Origin: an uncultured Collinsella sp.
GTDB lineage: Bacteria > Actinomycetota > Coriobacteriia > Coriobacteriales > Coriobacteriaceae
DNA: 10,507 nucleotides
Assembly: GCA_959027945.1 (NCBI GenBank)
Contig: CAUFRO010000056.1
Location: 1 to 10,507, forward strand
Reading direction: 5' to 3'
The first letter of the stretch is position 1. Each line of letters opens with the position of its first letter. The position numbers were made by a program, and so were the translations under genes. Under the pieces are notes generated by a model that did not search any database, was not told the DNA's origin, and saw only the letters and a list, made by a program, of their open reading frames with translations. Positions 6,183-10,507 of this stretch are shown here, in pieces.

Positions 6183-7451
6183 ATGAATACCGAGCTGTTT
6201 GATATCAAGATTCGCGCCGTCGAGGGTGGCGTTACGGCTGCGGCTGGTTTTAAGGCTGCAGGCATCCACGCTGGGTTCCGCAAGAACCCCGAGCGTCTGG
6301 ATTACGCGTTCGTCGTGCCCGATAAACCCTGTCCCGGTGCCGGCGTGTTTACCACCAATCGCTTTTGCGCGGCGCCCGTGCAGGTGAGCCGTGCCAACCT
6401 GGGCGGTGCCGACAAGGGCTACGGTATCATCGCCGGCGTTTCGATCAACTCTGGCAATGCCAACGCCGCCACGGGTGAGACCGGCCTTGCATGCGCGCGC
6501 GAGACCTGCAACATCGCGTCGCAGGTCATCGGCTGTGAATCCCAGCAGATCCTAGTTGCATCCACAGGCGTGATTGGACAGATTCTGCCCATCGACACAT
6601 TTGAGACTGCCATTCCTGCTGCCTACGAGGCGCTCTCCGCCCACGGTGGCGCCGATGCCGCTCGCGCCATCATGACGACCGACACGCACTCCAAGGAGTA
6701 CGCCGTGTCCTACGTCAGTGAGGCTGCGGGTCATGCGGGCAATGTCTATACGGTAGGCGGAATGTGCAAGGGCTCGGGCATGATCATGCCCAACATGGCC
6801 ACCATGATCGCAGTTATCACCACCGATGCCCCCGTCGAGCCTGCGGCACTTCATGCCCTGCTGCTCTCGACCGTCAAACAGACCTTCAACAAGGTAACGG
6901 TCGATTCCGACACCTCGACCAACGACACCTGCATCATGCTTGCCTCCGGCGCCGCTGCCGCAGATGTCGAGCCTATCGTTGAGGGCTCCGATGCCTTTGA
7001 CGAGTTGGCATTTGCCGTGCACGAGGTGTGCGAGAGCCTGGCGCGCAATATCGCCGCCGATGGTGAGGGCGCATCCAAGCTTGTTACGGTCAACGTTACC
7101 GGCGCCGTGAACGACGAGGAAGCCGATATCGCCGCCCGTGCCGTTGCCAACTCGCCGCTCGTTAAGACCTGCATCGCCGGCCACGACTGCAACTGGGGTC
7201 GCGTTGCTATGGCACTCGGCAAGTGCGGCGTGAAGTTTAATCAGGAAGACGTTTCCATCGACATGATGGGCATGCCTGTCTGTCGCGATGGTCTGACTGT
7301 TCCCTTTGACGAGGACGAGGCTCTACGACGTTTCGAGGCGCCAGAGATCGTGATCTCGGCCGACCTGGGCGCAGGCGACGCGGCAACGACCGTGTGGACC
7401 TGCGACCTCACGCATGAGTACATCTCCATCAACGGCGACTACCGTTCCTAG
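6183..7451 (+). CDS. argJ: Bifunctional glutamate N-acetyltransferase / ornithine acetyltransferase ArgJ
   Basis: A 422-residue enzyme that moves the acetyl group from N-acetylornithine to glutamate, releasing ornithine and regenerating N-acetylglutamate; some members also use acetyl-CoA. The precursor normally cleaves itself into two chains before a nucleophilic threonine, here Thr207 in KGSGMIMPNMATM (196-208). STGVIG (127-132) fits the oxyanion-hole region, and SGNAN (90-94) and DGEGASKL (293-300) are conserved. The C-terminus ends in the typical YISINGDYRS (413-422). Whether it is mono- or bifunctional cannot be told from sequence alone. The ribosome binding site AAGGAG (6166-6171) is 11 bases from the ATG, slightly long, but no other in-frame start is nearby. 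Its presence means the acetyl-recycling version of the pathway is used. Confidence 0.96.
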   Translation: MNTELFDIKIRAVEGGVTAAAGFKAAGIHAGFRKNPERLDYAFVVPDKPCPGAGVFTTNRFCAAPVQVSRANLGGADKGYGIIAGVSINSGNANAATGETGLACARETCNIASQVIGCESQQILVASTGVIGQILPIDTFETAIPAAYEALSAHGGADAARAIMTTDTHSKEYAVSYVSEAAGHAGNVYTVGGMCKGSGMIMPNMATMIAVITTDAPVEPAALHALLLSTVKQTFNKVTVDSDTSTNDTCIMLASGAAAADVEPIVEGSDAFDELAFAVHEVCESLARNIAADGEGASKLVTVNVTGAVNDEEADIAARAVANSPLVKTCIAGHDCNWGRVAMALGKCGVKFNQEDVSIDMMGMPVCRDGLTVPFDEDEALRRFEAPEIVISADLGAGDAATTVWTCDLTHEYISINGDYRS

Positions 7452-7532
7452 ATTCCAGGCACGCTGCGCATCTTGCCGCGATTGCGGACAGCGGAGCACG
7501 GCGCGATAACGATACGAAAGACGAGGCAGATT

Positions 7533-8513
7533 ATGAAATTCGCACGCGATTGTCGTTCGAGCGAATCCAACGAAGCAACCGCGCAGCTGCTGTTCGAAGC
7601 ACTGCCGTGGATTAAAAACCTGACCGGCAAGACGGTCGTTATCAAATATGGCGGGGCAGCCATGGTTGACGAGCAGCTGCGCCGCGACGTGATGAGCGAC
7701 ATCGTTTTGCTCAAGATCATCGGCATGCGCCCCGTCATCGTGCACGGCGGCGGCAAGGCCATCAACGAGGCACTGAACCATTACGATATTCCCGTCGAGT
7801 TTAAGAACGGCCAGCGCGTGACCACGCCGGCGACTATGGATATCGTGCGCGAGGTGCTGGGCGGCAAGGTTAACCAGGAGCTGGTTGCTGCCATCAACCA
7901 CCACGGCAACCTGGCCGTGGGCGTGTCGGGCAGCGATGCCGGCACGCTCATCGCCGAGCCGCTCGACCCCGAGCTCGGTCGCGTGGGCAAAGTGACGCAC
8001 GTCAACACCGACTATATCGAGCGCTTACTCGATAGCGAGTACATCCCCGTCATCGCTACCGTCGCGGCGGGGGAGGACGGCGGTTTCTTCAACATCAACG
8101 CCGACACCGCCGCCGGTGCCGTTGCCGCGGCGCTCCACGCGCATAAGGCAATCTTTTTGACCGATGTCGATGGCCTGTACAAGGACTTTAGCGACAAGGA
8201 CTCGCTTATCTCCAACCTAACGCTCGACGAGGTTAACGAAATGCTCTACGGCGGCGAGGTCGATAAGGGCATGATTCCCAAGCTGCGTGCGGCCGTCAAT
8301 GCGCTTACCGGCGGCGTATTTCGCGCCCACATCATTAACGGTACTACGCCGCATTCGCTGCTCCTGGAGCTGCTGACCGATGCCGGCGTCGGCACCGTGA
8401 TCCATTCCACCGAGACGGCTTACGAGTTCGATACGCATCCGCATCCGCTTTCGACGTTTGCTGCGCGTCTGACCGAGAACCTTGACGAGGTCGAGAAGCT
8501 TCAGACGGTCTAG
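7533..8513 (+). CDS. argB: N-acetylglutamate kinase
   Basis: A 326-residue cytosolic kinase that phosphorylates N-acetylglutamate with ATP, the committed step when acetyl groups are recycled by ArgJ. Motifs are VVIKYGG with Lys38 (35-41), HGGGKAIN (71-78), GQRVT (93-97), NINADTAAGAVAAAL (187-201) and DKGMIPKL (244-251). The N-terminal stretch before the kinase core (residues about 11-30, ending EALPWIKNL) matches the extra N-helix of hexameric, arginine-inhibited kinases, so feedback inhibition by arginine is likely (inference). About 35 residues follow the usual end near VGTVIHS (286-292), making it longer than the common 290-300. The ATG at 7533 is chosen because GAGG lies at 7523-7526; an in-frame start at 7473 would add 20 unconserved-looking residues and lacks a clear site. 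Confidence 0.96.
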   Translation: MKFARDCRSSESNEATAQLLFEALPWIKNLTGKTVVIKYGGAAMVDEQLRRDVMSDIVLLKIIGMRPVIVHGGGKAINEALNHYDIPVEFKNGQRVTTPATMDIVREVLGGKVNQELVAAINHHGNLAVGVSGSDAGTLIAEPLDPELGRVGKVTHVNTDYIERLLDSEYIPVIATVAAGEDGGFFNINADTAAGAVAAALHAHKAIFLTDVDGLYKDFSDKDSLISNLTLDEVNEMLYGGEVDKGMIPKLRAAVNALTGGVFRAHIINGTTPHSLLLELLTDAGVGTVIHSTETAYEFDTHPHPLSTFAARLTENLDEVEKLQTV

Positions 8514-8582
8514 CTGACCCGCAGCCGCCCCATTCCTGCACCCATAGGTCTGCGCCGTCCGGCGCTCAACGAAAGGCATCCC

Positions 8583-9866
8583 ATGTCACTTGCAGCTCAG
8601 CAATCGCTTGAATCCCATTACGTTATGCATACCTTTGGCCGCTCTCCGGTCGAGTTTGTCGAGGGTCACGGCATGAAGCTCACCGGTGACGATGGCCGTG
8701 AGTACCTCGACTTTCTTGCCGGCATCGGCGTGTGCAGCCTAGGTCATGGCGACCCGGCTGTGCTCTCGGCGCTCGAGGCACAGACCAAAAAGCTCATGCA
8801 TGTCTCCAATTACTTCTACATCGAGCAGCGTGGACAGGTCGCGGCGCTGCTGTCCAAGCTCGCTAACGACGACGTGGACAGTGCACGCGTGATTGCCGAT
8901 GCCATTGCTGCCGGCGATGAGACCACGGCAGCTGCGCTCGGCGCTCCGACGGCGGGCGAGCAGGTATGGGAGACGTTCTTTGCCAATTCTGGTGCCGAAG
9001 CCAACGAGGGCTCGATGAAGCTCGCGCGTCTGTACGCCAAGCGTGCTGGTAACGGTGGCAACACCATCGTGTGCATGCGCGGCGGCTTCCACGGCCGTAC
9101 GCTCGAGACCATTGCCGCCACCATGCAGGATTGGCTGCAGGATAGCTTCCGTCCGCTGCCGGGCGGTTTTGTGGCCTGCACGCCCAACGATGTCGACGAA
9201 CTGCGTTCGATCTTTAAGCAGCTGGGAAGCGAGGTCTGCGCCGTCATGCTCGAGCCGATTCAGGGCGAGAGCGGTGTGCACCCCATGACCGAGGAGTTTA
9301 TGACGGCGGCGCGCGACTTGGCGCACGAGGTGGGCGCCGTTCTTATCGCCGACGAGGTCCAGTGTGGCATCTTCCGCTCCGGCAAGCCGTTTGCATTCCA
9401 GACCTATGGCGTGGAGCCCGACATCATGAGTCTTGCCAAGGGCATCGCCGACGGCGTTCCCATGGGCGCCGTGGTGGCAAAGAAGGAGATCGCCGACGTG
9501 TTTAAGCCGGGTGACCACGGCTCGACCTTTGGCGGTAGCTGCTTGGCCGTCGCGGCGTGCGCCGCGACGCTCTCCGCGCTTGTGCGCGGCGATTATGCCG
9601 AGCATGCTGCCAAGGTGGGTGCTTATATGGAGGCAAAACTCACCAAGCTGCCGCATGTGGTCGAGGTACGCGGTCGCGGCTTAATGCTCGGCTGCGATTT
9701 GGATGACGCTGCGGGCGATGCACATGATATTGTTGCCCGCGCGCTGGCCGCTGGCGCCGTGATTAACGCGACCGGAGCTCATACGTTGCGTTTCCTGCCG
9801 CCGCTTATCTGCGAGGAAGCCGACGTGGACAGCCTGATCGAGATTTTGTCGGACGTTTTGGCCTAA
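8583..9866 (+). CDS. argD: Acetylornithine aminotransferase
   Basis: A 427-residue PLP-dependent class III aminotransferase that converts N-acetylglutamate semialdehyde to N-acetylornithine with glutamate as amino donor; some family members also act in lysine synthesis. The PLP lysine is Lys286 in SLAKGIADGVPMGA (283-296). Asp257 in IADEVQCG (255-262) should contact the cofactor ring. NSGAEANE (135-142), FHGRT (169-173) and STFGG (314-318) are conserved. Between the helix ending near KLAND (92-96) and TFFANSGAEAN (131-141) there is an Ala/Asp-rich insert of about 30 residues not usual in the family. AAAGG (8572-8576) is the ribosome binding site. A small GC hairpin (GCGCC/GGCGC, 8552-8565) lies just before it. 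Last gene of the operon. Confidence 0.95.
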   Translation: MSLAAQQSLESHYVMHTFGRSPVEFVEGHGMKLTGDDGREYLDFLAGIGVCSLGHGDPAVLSALEAQTKKLMHVSNYFYIEQRGQVAALLSKLANDDVDSARVIADAIAAGDETTAAALGAPTAGEQVWETFFANSGAEANEGSMKLARLYAKRAGNGGNTIVCMRGGFHGRTLETIAATMQDWLQDSFRPLPGGFVACTPNDVDELRSIFKQLGSEVCAVMLEPIQGESGVHPMTEEFMTAARDLAHEVGAVLIADEVQCGIFRSGKPFAFQTYGVEPDIMSLAKGIADGVPMGAVVAKKEIADVFKPGDHGSTFGGSCLAVAACAATLSALVRGDYAEHAAKVGAYMEAKLTKLPHVVEVRGRGLMLGCDLDDAAGDAHDIVARALAAGAVINATGAHTLRFLPPLICEEADVDSLIEILSDVLA

Positions 9867-9891
9867 CACAGCGCAATAACTCAATTTTGAC

Positions 9892-9954
9892 CGGGTTCCG
9901 GACTGCGGTCGTGCCATTTACGGCACGATTCAGCGGTCTGGAGCCCGTTTTGTT
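9892..9954 (+). terminator. Intrinsic terminator of the arg operon
   Basis: A long composite hairpin. The outer 12-base arms (9892-9903 and 9936-9947) pair at every position, counting two G-T wobbles. Inside, TCGTGCC (9909-9915) pairs with GGCACGA (9922-9928) around ATTTAC. The right arm runs straight into TTTTGTT (9948-9954). It starts 26 bases after argD. Confidence 0.9.
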
Positions 9955-9979
9955 ATCGATTTACCATGGCCGGGATAGG

Positions 9980-10010
9980 CCGTGTGCAAAAAGTGGCAAA
10001 TATGAGTACT
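9980..10010 (+). repeat. Left terminal inverted repeat of the MITE-like element
   Basis: 31 bases matching the reverse complement of 10173-10203 at 29 positions. The two differences fall in the middle, AGTGG here against AATGC in the partner. Similarity weakens but does not vanish for a few more bases inward (CAC is shared). Confidence 0.85.
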
Positions 10011-10066
10011 GGCACTAACTTCGTAACATATAAATTAGGCGTTTTTAGATGAGTTGGGCCACATAT

Positions 10067-10103
10067 GTCCAGTTTTGTAGTAACTAAATTGGCTTAACTG
10101 GAC
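10067..10103. repeat. Internal inverted repeat in the MITE-like element
   Basis: GTCCAGTT (10067-10074) and AACTGGAC (10096-10103) are exact reverse complements with a 21-base loop. They lie near the centre of the element, suggesting a cruciform or RNA fold in which this is the inner stem and the terminal repeats the outer stem. Confidence 0.6.
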
Positions 10104-10153
10104 TATCGGTCGTCGTTCTAATGTCGGATTTGCCTTTTATGACTTCGAAAATG

Positions 10154-10174
10154 CTGCTACCAAAAAGGTGGTAG
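10154..10174. other. Hairpin abutting the right terminal repeat
   Basis: CTGCTACC (10154-10161) can pair with GGTGGTAG (10167-10174) around AAAAA, eight pairs including two G-T wobbles. It overlaps the first two bases of the right terminal repeat. Confidence 0.45.
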
Positions 10175-10203
10175 TACTCATATTTGGCATTTTTTGCACA
10201 CGG
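10173..10203 (-). repeat. Right terminal inverted repeat of the MITE-like element
   Basis: Reverse-complement partner of 9980-10010 with 29 of 31 positions identical. It contains a run of six T (10190-10195), so RNA made rightward through the element could end here after the hairpin at 10154-10174, though the T-run is 15 bases away. Confidence 0.85.
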
Positions 10204-10214
10204 GTATTCGCCAA

Positions 10215-10334
10215 GGGTCCATTTCGCCGCCCGCTTTCGCTTCGGGCCTCCGCTCCTCGCGTGCTGCGCTGGAAAACGCTTCGCGTTTCCTCAGCTCCGC
10301 ACCCTTGCGGGTTCAAATCCCATGAAATGGGCCC
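10215..10334. other. Fold-back element A with tRNA T-arm-like end
   Basis: GGGTCCATTTC (10215-10225) pairs with GAAATGGGCCC (10324-10334) at all 11 positions (one G-T). The enclosed sequence can form GCCCG/CGGGC (10229-10246). It can also form a long imperfect hairpin in which GTGC (10261-10264) pairs with GCAC (10299-10302) and GCTGGAAAACGC (10268-10279) with GCGTTTCCTCAGC (10283-10295). The core ends in GGGTTCAAATCCC (10309-10321), which resembles a tRNA T-arm, but no anticodon or D arm is present, so this is not a tRNA. It could be a structured RNA gene or a palindromic mobile repeat; strand is unknown. Confidence 0.5.
10251..10321 (+). repeat. 71-base direct repeat, copy 1
   Basis: Identical to 10437-10507 at 70 of 71 positions; the single change is G at 10266 against A at 10452. 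It starts CGCTCCTCGCG and ends GGGTTCAAATCCC. The two copies are offset by 186 bases. The flanks differ, so this is the shared core of a larger element rather than a simple tandem duplication. Confidence 0.95.
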
Positions 10335-10340
10335 AAACAA

Positions 10341-10366
10341 AAACGGTCCTCTTTCGAGGACCGTTT
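10341..10366 (-). terminator. Perfect 11-bp hairpin between the repeats, possible bidirectional terminator
   Basis: AAACGGTCCTC (10341-10351) and GAGGACCGTTT (10356-10366) are exact reverse complements around TTTC. Read on the minus strand the stem runs into TTTTTGTTT, a good intrinsic terminator; read on the plus strand only TTT follows. It would stop minus-strand RNA made from the second fold-back element, and perhaps plus-strand RNA from the first. Confidence 0.7.
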
Positions 10367-10375
10367 CCAATTCAG

Positions 10376-10507
10376 TGGTGGGCGATGAGGGATATCCGCG
10401 TGCGGCTGGCGCCGCCCGTGCCCCGCTTCGTCGCTTCGCTCCTCGCGTGCTACGCTGGAAAACGCTTCGCGTTTCCTCAGCTCCGCACCCTTGCGGGTTC
10501 AAATCCC
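10376..10507. other. Fold-back element B, cut by the window end
   Basis: TGGTGGGCGATGAGGGAT (10376-10393) looks like the complement of a tRNA 3' end (read on the minus strand: ATCCC TC ATCGCCC A CCA), but the rest of a tRNA is absent. GGGAT (10389-10393) is complementary to the last five bases of the window, ATCCC. By analogy with element A, the missing bases should extend this stem. GCGGC/GCCGC (10402-10415) forms a small hairpin inside. The right half is the second copy of the 71-base repeat. Confidence 0.5.
10437..10507 (+). repeat. 71-base direct repeat, copy 2
   Basis: Second copy of 10251-10321, 70 of 71 identical, running exactly to the window edge, so the true repeat may be longer. 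It carries the same imperfect long hairpin and the same T-arm-like end. Confidence 0.95.

Larger units (their letters stand above)
9980..10203. mobile_element. MITE-like non-coding element with 31-base terminal inverted repeats
   Basis: The first 31 bases (9980-10010) and the reverse complement of the last 31 (10173-10203) agree at 29 positions; both begin CCGTGTGCAAAAA and end AAATATGAGTACT. The 224-base unit is visibly richer in A+T than the flanking genes and has no reading frame of useful length on either strand. It carries an internal inverted repeat and a hairpin, listed separately. A TA dinucleotide lies 2-3 bases outside the left end (9976-9977) and 1-2 bases outside the right end (10205-10206), compatible with but not proof of a TA target duplication as made by IS630/Tc1-type transposases. 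It could also be a structured RNA or regulatory repeat. Mobility is inferred from form only. Confidence 0.55.

Noticed and set aside
7473..7532. Earlier ATG start for argB at 7473
   Set aside because: No clear ribosome binding site and 20 added residues unlike the family; GAGG six bases before 7533 fits better.
8739..9656. Minus-strand open frame of 305 codons opposite argD
   Set aside because: Antisense shadow; the forward frame carries all aminotransferase motifs.
10376..10400. A tRNA gene on the minus strand at the start of fold-back element B
   Set aside because: Only a 3'-end-like sequence is present; the T loop is disrupted and no anticodon arm, D arm or matching 5' acceptor strand follows in the proper spacing.
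10137..10502. Minus-strand open frame of 121 codons
   Set aside because: It spans a perfect terminator-like hairpin, two copies of a non-coding repeat and the right end of the MITE-like element; it has no recognisable domain or codon bias.
10251..10507. CRISPR array
   Set aside because: Only two copies of a 71-base repeat with a 115-base interval containing its own hairpin; repeat and spacer sizes do not fit.

Overview
The window reads as a moderately high-GC Gram-positive genome, most likely a member of the Coriobacteriia such as Collinsella. The taxon is an inference from codon usage, the fused EcfA ATPase, the argC-argJ-argB-argD order and the general look of the intergenic DNA; it was not tested by any search. 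All confident genes lie on the + strand and form two blocks.

Block 1 (about 259-4720) is a flavin-uptake unit. An extended -10 promoter leads into an FMN riboswitch (RFN element). This is followed by ribU (riboflavin S component), a single gene carrying both ECF ATPases, and ecfT, all with start/stop overlaps. Two tandem paralogous genes of the pyridoxamine 5'-phosphate oxidase-like (FMN-binding split-barrel) family come next, 30 and 51 bases apart, with no terminator visible before them. A plausible reading is that one FMN-sensing leader controls both uptake of the FMN precursor and two putative FMN-binding proteins.

A 257-base gap (4721-4977) holds a strong GC-rich stem-loop and then a perfect 11-base inverted repeat that looks like an ArgR operator. 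Block 2 (4978-9866) is argC, argJ, argB, argD, which together convert N-acetylglutamate to N-acetylornithine and then to ornithine with acetyl recycling by ArgJ. A large composite hairpin with a T-run ends the block. argF, argG, argH and argR are not in the window.

The last 550 bases (9955-10507) hold no convincing gene but are dense in structure. There is a 224-base AT-rich element with 31-base near-perfect terminal inverted repeats and no coding capacity (MITE-like). Next to it are two copies of a 71-base repeat (70/71 identical) that ends in a tRNA T-arm-like sequence. Each copy is preceded by a different sequence that pairs, or in the cut-off second copy is predicted to pair, with what follows the repeat. 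A perfect 11-bp hairpin sits between them. This tail is the least explained part of the window.

The first 258 bases hold no gene I can defend, only a perfect stem-loop and a possible gene end at the edge.
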